Assembly: GCF_000189635.1 (NCBI RefSeq)
Contig: NW_002476426.1
Span: 682,001 to 746,000 of the forward strand
From: Tetrahymena thermophila SB210
Lineage: Eukaryota; Ciliophora; Oligohymenophorea; Hymenostomatida; Tetrahymenidae
Length of the DNA stretch: 64,000 nucleotides
Direction: 5' to 3'
Positions within the stretch are counted from its first letter, which is position 1. Every line of letters starts with the position of its first letter. The notes beneath the pieces are model-generated. The model saw only the letters and a list, made by a program, of their open reading frames with translations, did no database searches and had not been told where the DNA came from. The position numbers and the translations under genes were made by a program. Positions 13,273 through 25,764 of this stretch are shown one piece after another.

Positions 13273-15628
13273 ATGACTCAAGGTAAGAATCCTGGTTTGA
13301 AGGCTGGTGGTGGTAAGAAGGGCGCCAAGAAGAGAACTATCGACCCCCTTTCTAGAAAGGAATGGTACGACTTCAGAGCCCCCATCCCCTTCTCCTCCAA
13401 GTCCTTCGGTAAGACCCTCGTCACCAAGAGCTCCGGCAACAGTAAGAATTTTTCCATCATGATTACTATTTCTCTCCTCTATTTTCCTTATTTTCAAAAC
13501 GAATTGCATTTTTTGAATATCGCCATTTTTTCGAATATCTGACAACTTTAAATCTCCTTTAAATGATAAACGATTATATAACATTCACCGAGTCGCACAT
13601 ATTAGTAAACTATTTCACCACTAACTTCAAGCTTACTCATTTAGATCGTACAAGTTCAAATTGTGAATAGGACAATTAATTAATAAATTAATCAAATCTG
13701 TTAAATATGTAGAAAAAAAAATAATAGTTAATGTAAAAAAAGAGATTAGCGAATAGCATTTAAAGTTAGCAAAAGACAAATTGAAATTGGTATATACTAA
13801 ATAAATTGAATTGAATGCGATTAAGGAGAAAAGGAATTAAAAAATTAGCTACTTTCGATATCCGTATCCAAATGCTCTCTAAAATATAAAGGAATTAATT
13901 GTAGATATCTTTTAATTTGTTAGCATATGGGTTGATTGACACTTTATCTAATTACTTATTTTCTCCTCACTTAATTAATCCAAATAAAGAGATACCACAT
14001 TAATGTTAATTGTACTATCTAAAATGAAATATCTAGAAACCCTTACTCATTTGATACATAAAATATTTTAAAATTAAAATTTTTTTTCGGATTAACTGAG
14101 GCTAAAGATTTTTAAATAACATAATCAATTAAATGAGTCGAAAATCAACAAACAGCAATTCACGTTTTGAAAATCCAACATTCTCAATAAACTATATCAA
14201 TCCAAATAATTAACTTAATATTTTATTTTATTAGGAATTGCTTCTGAAGAAATTAAGGGTAGAGTCGTTGAATCCACTCTCGCTGATCTCAAGGATAACT
14301 CTAATGACAAGGCCTGGTATGATTTTTAATTACAAAATATATAAAGCAACCTTATCTACTTATCAAACTTTGCTTTGAGTAAATAATGACTTCAGGCATG
14401 TTGATAATGCATGCAAACCAACTTACTTGCTAATAAATTATAAATGAAGAATAAAAAATATTTAAATCAATTTAGTTTAGCTATTAATAAATAAATAAAA
14501 AAATAACCATCGCTGATTTTCTATACACAATAACTAAATCAATTTGTTTATTGAATTAGCTATAAAAGAAACAATAGATAAAGATACATACATGCATGCA
14601 TACTCCCATAAAAACAAATGATATATTTTAAAGTTAATAAACTTTCTATTAAAAATAAATTAAAAAAAGCAATCCATAACTAAAAATTGATCTTTTGAAA
14701 AGAAAATAGCAGTTATTTTTTAATATCTTTTATCGATTAATTAGAAAAAGGATTGATTCCATACTTTTAAAAAGGGAGCCAAAATCAACAAAAAAATTTA
14801 AATAAATTTTAGGATATTTATTTTTGAATTAATTCAAAATTTTATTTCTCAAAGCAAAATTAATTCTTAGAATTTTAGCTAAAACGATTTAATATCTTTT
14901 GGCTTGATCCTGTGATAAATAAGTAGATGATAAGGATATAAATAAAAAATATATTAGAAAATTCTGTTACTAATCATGTTTTGAATATAATAGGAGAAAG
15001 GTTAAGTTGGTTATCGATGAAGTCGATGGTAGAAACGCTAAGACCTCTTTCTACGGTTTGGACATCACCAGAGACAGATTATGCTCCATGATCAGAAAGT
15101 GGTAAACTCTCATCGAAGCTAGAGTTGACTGCAAGACCAACGACGGTTACATCATCAGAGTTTTCACTCTTGCTTTCACCAAGAAGACCTCTGCTGGTAA
15201 GCAATCTTCCACCTCTACTTGTTATGCTAAGTCTTCTCAAGTCAGAGCCATCAGAAGAAAGATCAACACCTTCATCACCAATGAAGCCGCTAAGTTGGGT
15301 ATTGCTGAATTCTCCAAGAACCTCATCGGAGAAGACTACACCAAGAAGATTGAAAAGGAAACCAAGAACATCTTCCCTCTCTAAAACATCACCATTAGAA
15401 AGGTTAAGGTTCTCAAGAGACCCAAATTAGATGGTAATTATTTTTCTTAACAAAATTTAAATTTATTTATTTTTCTCATTCTTAATTTCATATTTTTAAT
15501 CTTTACTTTTTCATAAAATAGCTACTAAGATCGCTGAATTATACTCCCACGAAAAGAAGGGTGAAAAGGCTACTGGTAGAGATGGTGCCCCCGAAGAATA
15601 AGCTGCCTAAAACTTGCTCGCCTAGTGA
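13273..15628 (+). CDS. RPS3A: 40S ribosomal protein eS1 (RPS3A)
   Basis: Small-subunit ribosomal protein near the mRNA exit region. Four exons are clear: 13273-13441, 14235-14316, 14994-15433 and 15522-15628. They are joined in frame over GT...AG introns of 793, 677 and 88 nt. The protein starts [60 protein letters not shown] and [20 protein letters not shown] match eS1 throughout. It ends NLLAQ before TGA at 15626-15628. Exons are much GC-richer than all neighbours and use TAA/TAG for Gln rarely, typical of a highly expressed ciliate gene. The first two introns are unusually long for this window. Confidence 0.97.
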
Positions 15629-16870
15629 AAAAAATAATGAATATATAAATTTAAACAATTTTAAATACTTTAACTTATAGTAAAACGATTGATTTAAGTA
15701 TAAAATTTAAAGATTTTTTGTTGATCTTTTATGTTGACTGATTTAAATCTATTTAAATTTAACACACTCACTTATCACATTGACATAAAAAGTTAATAAA
15801 CATTTTGTATATCTTGTAAAAAAAAATTAAATAAATCATTTATGCATTGATATTATAAAAACAACCAAAAAGAATATCCATTTATTTAAGAAACCAATCA
15901 AAATAATTAAAATGAATAGATTTTATTATTTATATCAAGGCTCATCAATATATTTTCATTATTTTAAGTTTTTTATTTTAAAAAAAAAGAGATTTTTTAA
16001 AATTATTTAAATTATAAAAAATCTACATATAATTCCATTATTTTCTTAAATCAGATTGTATTTATTTAAATATTCTAAACATAATAAAATTATAATATAA
16101 AATTTTCTCATTAGTTGTTCAATCAAAAGAATTTTTCAAAAATTTTAAGTTTAGGTTTTAACATTTAAAAGGTTTTGATTATTTTTAAATTTTAATATTT
16201 TATTATAATAAATTATTTTTAAATTTTAATATTTTATTATAATAAATTATTTTAAATCTATAAAATAAACAAAAAAATAAAAAGGATACCTCAATAATAA
16301 ATCTAGTTTATCATAATTATAAATCTGATTATCAATATATCCACATTTAAAATATCCTGATACTTTATAGTTTTATTAAGAATTTGAATCAAAGTATTTA
16401 TTAAGTTTAAAGTAAATTTAGTATGTAAACTCTGTTTCTCCTTTGAACTAAATATTGTATTTATTTTATAATTTATTTTCAATTATTAAGTGGTATTTTA
16501 TTAAAATTAATTTAATATTTTGTAAATAATTATTTTTTAAAGCTCATTAAACTTTAAAAAAATTTCTTAGTATATTTAAGAAATATTGAGTTGTTTAAAT
16601 GATAATATCCTTTTTTTTTTTAAATTTATGAATTTTGATTATAATTTGATATTGTAAATTTTAAAATCATACATATATAAAAAGCAAATCATTACTTTTT
16701 TATGTAGAGCATTTTATTTGTATTTATTTATGTATGTCTGATAGTTTAATTGATAAACAATATATAGTGAAATATAGAAGAAAATTTAATATAATCCTTT
16801 ATAAAATATTATTAAGTTGGAGAAATGATAAAATTTATTAATGAATAGAAAGAATATTATTAAATTTTTT
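15629..16870. other. Intergenic region between convergent RPS3A and MORN genes
   Basis: About 1.2 kb of AT-rich DNA holding the 3' ends of two convergent genes. The only structure seen is a perfect 34-bp tandem duplication at 16181-16248. Confidence 0.6.
16181..16248. repeat. Perfect 34-bp tandem duplication
   Basis: Two adjacent identical 34-bp copies (16181-16214 and 16215-16248), each starting ATTTTTAAATTTTAATATTT, followed by a partial third start. The lack of divergence in noncoding DNA suggests a recent duplication. Confidence 0.9.
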
Positions 16871-19219
16871 TCAGTAAGGTTATTAAACAGCAACATCGTC
16901 TTTAAATTCACCTTCATAAACAGAACCATCAACCTTTGTGAAGACCTTTCATTTATAAGTTTAATTCCAAATTTAGAAAATAATTAAATAAATAAATAAA
17001 TAAATTACTCCGTAGCCATTCATTCTATCATTCTTCCAATCACCGTTGTAGTGTTCTCCATTATTCCATCTGTAGATACCTTTACCATGACGTTTTCCGT
17101 TCAACCAATAGCCTTCATAGACATCGAAATTGGAGAATTCATAAACACCTTATCCATTCTTTTCTCCGTCCTTCCATTCACCAGAGTATCTATCGCCATT
17201 TTGCATGTATAAAGTACCTAAACGACCATGTCTCTTATCATTTTACCACTCACCTTTAATTATATTAAATAAATTTACATTTATTTTATTTCTTATGATT
17301 TCATCATTAAAGTTAAAAATGCAATTCTAAATTTATCTAAAAACTCTTCACTATCTGTTTTTTATTTAAAAAAATTAATTATTTACCTTCGTATCTATCA
17401 CCATTGCTATAGTTGTAAACACCTTTACCACTCTTTTCTCCTTCCTTAAATTCACCTTGATATCTATCTCCGTTGACATGAATAAACAAACCAATACCAT
17501 TCTTATAGTCCTATACCCAATCACCTTCGTAGCGACTACCATCATGGAAATAGTAAACACCTTTACCTTGCTTAGCACCGTCAACCCACTTCAATAAATT
17601 TATAAATAAATTGGTTGATTTTTTAATAATACATTTGTTATTTATTATATTACCTCACCATCATATTTATCGTTGTTAGCATAGTACATAATACCACGAC
17701 CATTAGCACGATCTCTTGCCCACATGCCTTCATATCTAGCACCAGAAGCATAGGTCAAAACACCATATCCATTTTTGCATCCATTTTCCCAACTATTTTT
17801 AATTAAATTTAATTTTAAATTACATTTACATTAAATCTTTAATTTATAAATAGATATTTATTTAAAGCTTTATTAAATAAATTTAGATAAAAAAATGTGA
17901 AAATATTTGATTTAAAAATTATTTTTAATGATTACGATCCATCATAAACATCTCCAAAAGCGAAATAGTAGGTTCCTTTTCCGTGTCTTTCACCATTTCT
18001 CCATTCACCTTCATACTTTTCACCTGTAGTATTGTATTAATAAACACCACGACCATCTTTTTTATCTTCTCTCCATTCTCCTTAGTAGACATTTCCATTT
18101 ACATAGAAGTATCTATTTATAAATAAATAAAATATTATTTTTATTTGTTTCAACACTATTTCACTAGCAAAATGTTTTATTTTATAGCACTTATTTTCAA
18201 ATAATATTCTTTGTTTTATTTTATAATTTTTTTTCTTTTAAGTTAAACCTCAATATCCTAACATCTCTAAAAAAAGATTATAATAAAATTTTCCTTTTCT
18301 TTTATTAACCTAAGATAATGTTTCAAAAACCTTTTTGAAAATGAATTATTAGCTATTTTTTTGTTTTACTAAACAATAAAACGTTGCTTTTTATATATAA
18401 GTTTATTATATTTATTACTTTCCACGACCGTGCTTGTATCCATTAATTAACTGGCCTTCATATCTTTCACCAATACTAAAAATATAAACACCATTTCCAT
18501 TGAAGAAGTCATCTTTCCAGTCACCAAGGTAAATATCTCCATTAGGATAACTAAATTTAAAATTAAAATTATTTAATTTAAGTATTAGCAAAAAAAATCT
18601 AAATATTTGCTTGAATTGAAACGAAAAATGTTTATTTAGTGATTAAAGTTTGAAGCTAGAACAACCTTCTAAATTAGGGAAGCTCTTAAGAATATTTAAA
18701 TTAAAAGTAGATATTCATTATGCTATTTAAAGCTTAATATTTGATATTTTATCTATCTTTATGTAAAGTATCATTTTAGGATCTAAAATCCAATTTGCTT
18801 TTGAAGATCTCTAAAAAAAGTTTAAATTCAGTAAAAAATGCCAGAATTTGTTGAGGGTTTATAAAACAGCAATATCAAAAAAAAAATTTCTATTAAGTAA
18901 TTAATAGGCTTATTTTGTATAAGCTATTAGATAAATTAAAAATGTTAAAGCCTTACGTGTACATACCCTTGCCATGCTTGACATTCTTATCTCTAATTTA
19001 GCCAATATAAGTGGCTCCATCAGCATAAGTTAATTATTGCAATTTATCAGTTTCAGATGTATTTTTTAAGTATGTATTACGGAATTCATTAATGATTTCT
19101 TCTTTTCTTAACAAAACCTATTCTCTTTCCTTTTCAGGTTAAAATGATTTTCTAGGAGGTGAGTTAGCTGGGTAGCCACCTTAGTATAAAAACTAGCTAT
19201 TTGTAATGGATTAAGACAT
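16871..19219 (-). CDS. MORN-repeat protein (about 14 repeats)
   Basis: Minus-strand gene starting MSQSITNSQFLYQGGYPANS (ATG 19217-19219) and ending EFKDDVAVQQPY before TGA (16871-16873). After about 70 residues of Ser/Gln-rich then charged leader, the rest is consecutive MORN units. Examples are YADGATYIGQIRDKN, GDIYLGDWKDDFFNGNGVY, GDRYQGEFKEGEKSGKGVY and EHYNGDWKNDRMNGYGV. Several introns fall between repeats. MORN proteins bind membranes or dimerise and often sit in ciliary or cortical structures of protists, such as radial-spoke heads or basal-body collars. This one carries no kinase or other domain, so its partner cannot be named. Confidence 0.9.
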
Positions 19220-19352
19220 AATCTTATTATTACTCTTTTCTTTCTTTTATTGTATCGTTATGATTCTTTTAATTTTTATTTATTTTCTTAATAATTTTCT
19301 TAGATCTATCTGATTTGATATAGCAACAATATTTTCTTAGATGGTTGAATGA

Positions 19353-19376
19353 TAAATAGATAGATAGATAGATAAG
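19353..19376. repeat. (TAGA)n microsatellite
   Basis: About five to six uninterrupted TAGA/GATA units upstream of the MORN gene. Confidence 0.85.
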
Positions 19377-20882
19377 TAGCTTTTCTTTTGTTGCAATATC
19401 TTTTCATCAATGTAATTTATAATTTTTGATTTCATAATTAACAATAAAATTTTTATTTGCAATGCCCTCATCATAAATAAAATAATCAAATTTTGCTGAT
19501 TGATTTATTTTTAAAATGAAAAATCACTAATAAATTTTCAACTTATGAATATTTTGTTTTAAATGCGAAGAAAAATCATGCAAAAAATTTAAATTCAGAG
19601 CAAACTTCATTTTTATGTATAAAATAGATACTCAAAAATCAAACTTATTTTAAATATTCTACTTGTATTTAAGATGAAGCAAAGATTTTGTTTGCTGTTA
19701 TTGTAAATTAATTTACATAAAAAAAAATTATTTATCTATGAATTATTATAAATTTTAGTAAGAATATTGCATTTTAATATCATTCAACCAATATAATAAT
19801 CTCCCTTAAGTTTCATATTAATGAATTCAGTAAGATATTTTATACAATTAATTTTAATTGTATATTTTTATTTTACAATTACCAAAAATAACTTTAAATT
19901 TCTTGTTTTGAAATATTAATTATTTATTTTTTATATTTTATTTATGCACGAAAAACAACTTTTATAATTTTTTTTTTATTACTTTTTTACTTATTTAATA
20001 TTTAAACAAAATAAATTCAAAAATATTATATTTTTTTATACTTAAAAATATCAACATTTATTCAAAGAAAAAAAGATCTATCTAAGAAATTATTGCACCC
20101 AAATTAGCTTTTTGATTGTAATTATTATAAAAATATCTTTTTTTGATTTGATCTGATAATATCTAATACAAATGAATCAATAATAAATCTTTATATTGAA
20201 TATCTAATTTAATGTTCTTGAATCATATTTTTTATTTTTACTTTCTTTAAATATAAATTTTTTTTAGATTTATTTAATTTTCCAAAATTTTAAATTGAAT
20301 ATATTAACCTTATAAAAGGAAAATATAAAATAAATATTTATTTTTGATTTTAATTAAACCCAACTTAGGCAAAATATATGGACTGTATTTTCCACATATT
20401 TAAATTGTTAAATTACAATTATAATTTAATGCTTAAATTTGTTATTTGCTTTACTTTATAAATCTTTTGATTTGAAATTTGTTGTTTAATTAATTTTTGA
20501 AAAATTTTATAATTCTAAATATTATTCTTAATATATTTTTCATTTATTATTTTTCATATTTTATGCAATTTGCAATTAATTAATATATGTTCTTTTTAAT
20601 TTGTTTTTTCTTTTTTAAATCTAATTTATTTAATTCAAAATGTTTTTGTTTTTTAAGTGAAATCTTTTTTAATAGGTTGTTTATTAATCAATAATTATTA
20701 AACATATAATTGAGTTTTATTTTTATTTTTAATTTTTTATATTGCTGAAGTTAAATATTAATATAAAGGGAAAGAAAGAGGAGGATTGATTAGAAACTAA
20801 CTTAAAGAAAAAATTTGATGAGGTATTTTGAAAGTATTTTTTAATTTGATAAATTAACTTGCTAAAAATTATTTATAACTTT

Positions 20883-21565
20883 TCGTAGCCTGTTTGGTGG
20901 AATTAAAAACTTAAGTTATAAATAAGTGTTTACAAGCTTTTTTATTAGAAAATTTTGAAGTATAATTTTTGACAATAGTCCAATAATTTCCACTTTTAGG
21001 TGAATGAGATATGATTTGGATAAGCCATTCGGGTATTAAAAACTATCAAAATCTCAATTTTTAAAAGTAGTCATTGATTGAAAGATTTCTAATTATAATC
21101 TTTTGAATCTATCTAATCATTTAATTTTAAGAAAATCAAGTTTTCTTAAATACTAAAGATTAATTAAACCCAAAAGTTATTAAATAAATAAGCTTAGGCG
21201 AAGCAAAATATCTAATATCCTCCGTAGCCATGGGATATAAAAACTTGATAAAAGACTTTTCCTCGCTAACGCTTTCATAAATCATAAAAAAACAATTATT
21301 TAAAAATATATTGTTAGTATTTTGAAAATATTTTAGTAAATAATAAAAGTCAATTTGTTTGTCATATTATGTCTATATGGTTTTTACTGTGTATTTTCAG
21401 GTATCTTCACGGTCTAATTTAATTAATAATAATAAATAATTATTATAAAAAATTCGCAGAAATTAAATCTTCATTTGTTTAATTATGAAAAATTAATTAA
21501 ATTTTAGTAATATTTTTTATTAATTCTTATTCATTTCGAATAGCCGTTGGTATAAAAAACTTAAT
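20883..21565 (+). repeat. Cluster of four diverged short repeats (TAGCC...GG.ATTAAAAACTT)
   Basis: Four same-strand copies of a short pattern begin near 20883, 21023, 21223 and 21539. Each has an AGCC box, a GG 3-8 nt later, then an A/T core ending AAAAACT(T). The third and fourth copies also share downstream bases (ACTTnATnAAAAnGACT), giving about 45 bp of similarity. Looser matches to the core occur at 22982-23008 and 23041-23060. The family is not recognised; possible readings are a dispersed noncoding repeat or decayed small RNA genes. Confidence 0.45.
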
Positions 21566-22508
21566 GAAAAAGACTAATAATCAATATTAAGAGACTGATT
21601 TCACAACTTACTTAGGATTTCTACACATTTAGCAAATATATTACTAAATCTTATTTCAAAGAATCTGGACATTATAATAATGTAAAAAAACCATCTTCTT
21701 ATATCTGTTTAGCTATTAGAAATTAAAAAAAATTATTAAAATTATGAAAAAATAATTGATTAAGCAATTTAATGATTTTCCACAAAACTAATTTTCTATA
21801 AATTTTATTAATATTTTTTATTGTCAATTTGTTTTTGAAAGATATTTTTCTTTTTTCATTCAAGATAATTAATTTATTTTTAATTAATCAAATAATTAGG
21901 CATTGCAAGAAATAGATCTTTAACTTTTTTCATTATATTCATATGCTTAACAATATTAAAATTTATTTATTCTATTCTTAAAAGTATTTTTTTGAAAACG
22001 ATTTCTTTTACATTATAAATAAATGTATTGATTATTTGAAATAAATCTAATCTATAAGAATTTATTTTAAATGAAAAATTATGTTTTTATTTAATAGTTA
22101 TGTTTAATTTATAAAGGTTAATGTCTAAATTTTTTTTAGAGGTATCCTTATAATTATCAATGAAATTAAGAAAATAATTAAGGTATGAAAAAATTAGTAT
22201 TGAGAAATAAATAAGTTCATCCCTAAATTATGTTTATAAATTTTAGAATGAAATAAATGATTCAAGATTTTCTTCATTAAACAAATAAAAATTTACCTTT
22301 TTCACTTATTTTTTTTTAATTAAAGTGGGGGATAGATAGAAATGAACGAAGTCGCTTACAAATAATCTTGGTTTATTAAATTATCATCAAAATTTTCAGA
22401 ACGTATCTTCCTTCTTTTTAATTAATTAATATTTCATTTAAAAAATTCAGCATGCCAACCCTAAATATAAATTTTATTATTTTTTTTTATGTTGTTTAAT
22501 TTTGAGAG

Positions 22509-22655
22509 ATGTTTGTTTGTTTGTTTGTTTTATGTTTTTATTTGGTTTGTTTGCTTGTGTTTTCATTTTCTGTTAGTGTTTTTGTTGCTTTTATTTTATC
22601 TCGAAAGATTTTTTTATTTTTTTATTTTTTTATTTATTTATTTATTTGTTTGTTT
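22509..22655. repeat. T-rich simple repeats (TTTG)n and (TTTA)n
   Basis: TTTG units at the start and a TTTA/TTTTTA-rich stretch toward the end. Low-complexity DNA that creates spurious Phe/Leu/Val-rich open frames. Confidence 0.8.
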
Positions 22656-23130
22656 AATTTTAAGTTGGGATTATTTGTTCTTCGAAAGATGATGATTTTA
22701 AATTTATTTGTTTATTTTTTTTTGTTTTTTATTTTATTAAAAATTAATTAGATGATGATGTAAAAACTGAGAGAAATGAGCGAGCTATTCCTATTAAATT
22801 AATATATTTTTATATACCTATTTATATAATCAACACATCAAAAATTTTTAAAATTAGAAAGAGAATGAAGATTATTTAATTTATTTTATAATAGATTAAT
22901 TTTACATGATACTCAAAATTGCTTTTGTATGTTCTTTCATATATTGGATAACATATGAAAGTGGACTTATAAGTGAAGACAGTCATTTGGGGTTTTAAAA
23001 ACTTTTTAATCACAATATAAGTGCTGTTTTAAAAACTACTAAGGAATTAAAAACTTGGAGCATCTTTTTCATTTTAAAGAATGCTAAATTGAGTATATGT
23101 AATTTGGTTAATCTATTCAAGAGATGTACA

Positions 23131-23440
23131 TAATCTTCTTAAGATACATCCTTGTCTATACGAAGAGTTTTATCTGCAGGAGGACTCGATGTTGACTTTC
23201 TGTCTAGAACATTAGAGTCTAAGTAAGACATCAGAGACTTACTTATCCTAAGTCGTTAACCGAGTAGATAGACTGCTTAGGCAGATTTTTGTCCAAAGAA
23301 ACAACTCAAATAGTCACCCAAAGCAGAGCCATTCTAGAACGCAATAATTTTCATAGATGGTGCTCAGCGATGAATTTCTATTTGAAGTTTATTTTCTTTG
23401 AAATCTTTCCAAACAATGCTATTAATCCTCCATATCACAG
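23131..23440. other. GC-richer island: candidate structured noncoding RNA or orphan small ORF
   Basis: About 300 bp with clearly more G and C than the surrounding tract. Local hairpins are visible: TAAGTAAG (23220-23227) can pair with CTTACTTA (23238-23245). CCTAAG (23247-23252) can pair with CTTAGG (23276-23281), or CTGC with GCAG around 23273-23284. All three minus-strand frames contain TGA. One plus frame is open in code 6; from an internal ATG (23189) to TGA (23399-23401) it gives 70 residues with no recognised domain. I compared it with remembered U1-U6, U3, SRP, RNase P and telomerase RNA motifs and found no match. Either reading is uncertain. Confidence 0.35.
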
Positions 23441-23988
23441 ACTCTTCTTTTTTTAATATTGAGTTTATCTAATTAATTTAAATATTAAATATTATAGATA
23501 TTTTGTTTGATTTTCCCTTTCTCAATAATTTGAAAAAAACTTCCCTCCCCTTTTGAATTAATCAATTCACAAGTAATAAAATTTCAATATATTTTTAATT
23601 TGAAATAATTAAATACCCAATCCAATCTCTCTCTCTCTTCCTACTAAATGAATATTTTTAATGTAATTTTTTATTGCATAGTTGTCTTAAATAGCAATTA
23701 GTAAATAAATAAGGATTCTATTAAAAAGTAATAAAATGATAAAATAAATCCTTTTAATTAAATTTAAAAAAATAGTGCATTGATTTTTAATTTTTGCTTA
23801 ATAAAAAATATTTTATTAAACTAATTTATAGACAATACTTTATCCCTAAAAATTATATTTTTAATAGAAGTAAAAAAATTTTTTGAACAATTGACGTTTT
23901 ATAAATTATCTAATAGCTATCTTATAACATTATTTCATGTAAAAAAATATAAAAAGCAAGTAAATTAATTTATTTAATTTTGATTTAG

Positions 23989-25764
23989 ATGGATTAAAGC
24001 TTAAAAGAGCTCATTTAAGAGTGTAATAATTTAGCCTTGGATATTAAAAAATAAAAACTAGAAATTATATCTATTTTAGGAGAATATGCTCTAGATATCT
24101 TGAAAGCGGTATAAGCTATTTATCAAATATAAAGAAATTATATTCATGAAATAAGGGCATATAATTCTCCTCCATAAATAGTGAATTTTACACTTGAAAC
24201 TTATAGGATCTTAATTGCTAAAAGTGAAAAAGATTTAGAAAATGTTAATCTTATTGAATATCAATACAATCAAAACAAATACTATGTTCCATATTCAAAT
24301 GATTGGAAAAAATTATTACTTTTGACTAGAAACTTATATGAAGATTTATAAAATTTTGATTTTTAGTCTATTAATAATCCCTACTCAATTAAAATTTTAG
24401 ATTAATTGGATTTTTCTGAAAATGGACCACTTTCTATTTAAAATGTAGAAAGATACTCTATTTTAGCTAGATACATAATGATTATAATTCACTCATCTTA
24501 TAAGTTTGCTAAAAGCTAGAATCAAAAATAATCATATGTGAGTTATAAATATTAAGATATAATAAATTTAATAAAAAATTAAAATTCTTAATAATTAGTT
24601 AATAAAGTAATTAATTTAGAGCAACATCTTAATATTGATCAGATTTCATCTTAAAAAGATCATGTAGAGAACATCTCTAAAACCTAAACAATTTTTGATG
24701 TTTAAATTTAAAATATTTTAAATAATCTTCAAAAAAAAATCAAAATACATTAATTTCATTCTGATTTTACTAATTTTTTTCATTTTAATATTGATTTAAA
24801 TGAGTGGATAAACAGTTAAAGGCCTTTAACTTTTTGGTATGAAATTGATGAAACAAATCAAATTTAAAATTTAAATGAGCTAATTGATTATATTAAATAC
24901 TCAAATAATAACTAAATTCAACTATCTTGCAACAAAATAGGATTTAATTTTCTTCTATCACTTAGAAAAAATGAGCTAAAATAAATTTAATAACTAATAT
25001 TCAACTCGTATAGCGATTCTTTAGTAAAAAAAATTATTACATGTCTAAAATATTTGTATGATTTAAATCTAAAAAAATTAAAGCTAAATCGATAATTTTA
25101 TGAAGTAGCTCTTTCAGACACAGATCTTTCTTTAGCTTTTTGCGACTTTTTAAAAACTTAGAATGAAATCGAAAAGTTCTCATTTAATTTTCAAAATTTA
25201 AATAAGAAAGAAATTGACATTTCTGTGTTTATTACAACAATTAAATGCTTTAAAAATTTAAAAAAACTTCAATTCTGTTATTTGTATGATGAAATGACAT
25301 AAAATTTATTTTTTTAATTATAAGAATCTATTTTATCTTTTCCATTATTAGAGTCTCTTGACATCGAAATAACTTACCCTAAAAATTAAATTGATGAAAA
25401 TATGAACGAATATATTTTACCTACCACTTTAAAAACTTTGTGTCTTACTATTACAAGTACAGACTTGTTAGTTTATGGTAAAAATATTCCTAGACTCTCT
25501 GAATTAAAGAATTTAAGATTTTTAAAACTAAGGCTTGAAATGGATATTGGCGAATAATTTATTTAATCTTTACAAGAAATGTATAATGATATAAAAAATC
25601 TTAAACTTTATCATTTTGATTTTAGATCTTATTACAATTCAACAAGTCATCGCCATATAAATCTAGCTTAAAATTTTTATAAACTAAAAAGATTGGTAAC
25701 AATTAACCTTAATCCAAGCCTTAAAGAGATATTGCTACAGAATGAATTTGAGGAATTTGATTGA
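23989..25764 (+). CDS. Hypothetical protein with leucine-rich-repeat-like C-terminal half, intronless
   Basis: A single uninterrupted code-6 frame of 591 codons from MDQSLKELIQECNNLALDIK to LLQNEFEEFD and TGA at 25762-25764. The N-terminal half is Asn/Gln/Ile-rich and helical with no recognised domain. The C-terminal half has periodic leucines in units such as IKCFKNLKKLQFCYL, FPLLESLDIEI, LPTTLKTLCLTI and LKNLRFLKLRL, which resemble irregular leucine-rich repeats of ciliate F-box/LRR-type families. No F-box was seen. Function is unknown. The lack of introns is unusual among the genes of this window. Confidence 0.75.

Larger units (their letters stand above)
19220..23988. other. Gene-poor AT-rich tract of 4.8 kb
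   Basis: No conserved coding frame could be read on either strand. The few long standard-code frames (for example near 22489-22751) are T-rich simple sequence. The tract contains a (TAGA)n microsatellite, a TTTG/TTTA simple repeat, a set of short diverged repeats sharing a core like GGTATTAAAAACTT, and a GC-richer island near 23130-23440. It separates the divergent MORN and orphan genes. Confidence 0.6.

Noticed and set aside
13063-13584. Minus-strand open frame of 173 codons over the first RPS3A exon
   Set aside because: It is antisense to a certain ribosomal-protein exon and intron, and its composition mirrors that GC-rich exon; no family matches it.
13530-14110. Box C/D snoRNA in RPS3A intron 1
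   Set aside because: CTGA- and TGATAA-like pieces are present, but their order and spacing do not make a C/D pair with a closing stem.
22489-22751. Open frames rich in Phe, Leu and Val
   Set aside because: They come from TTTG and TTTA simple repeats and show no coding signal.
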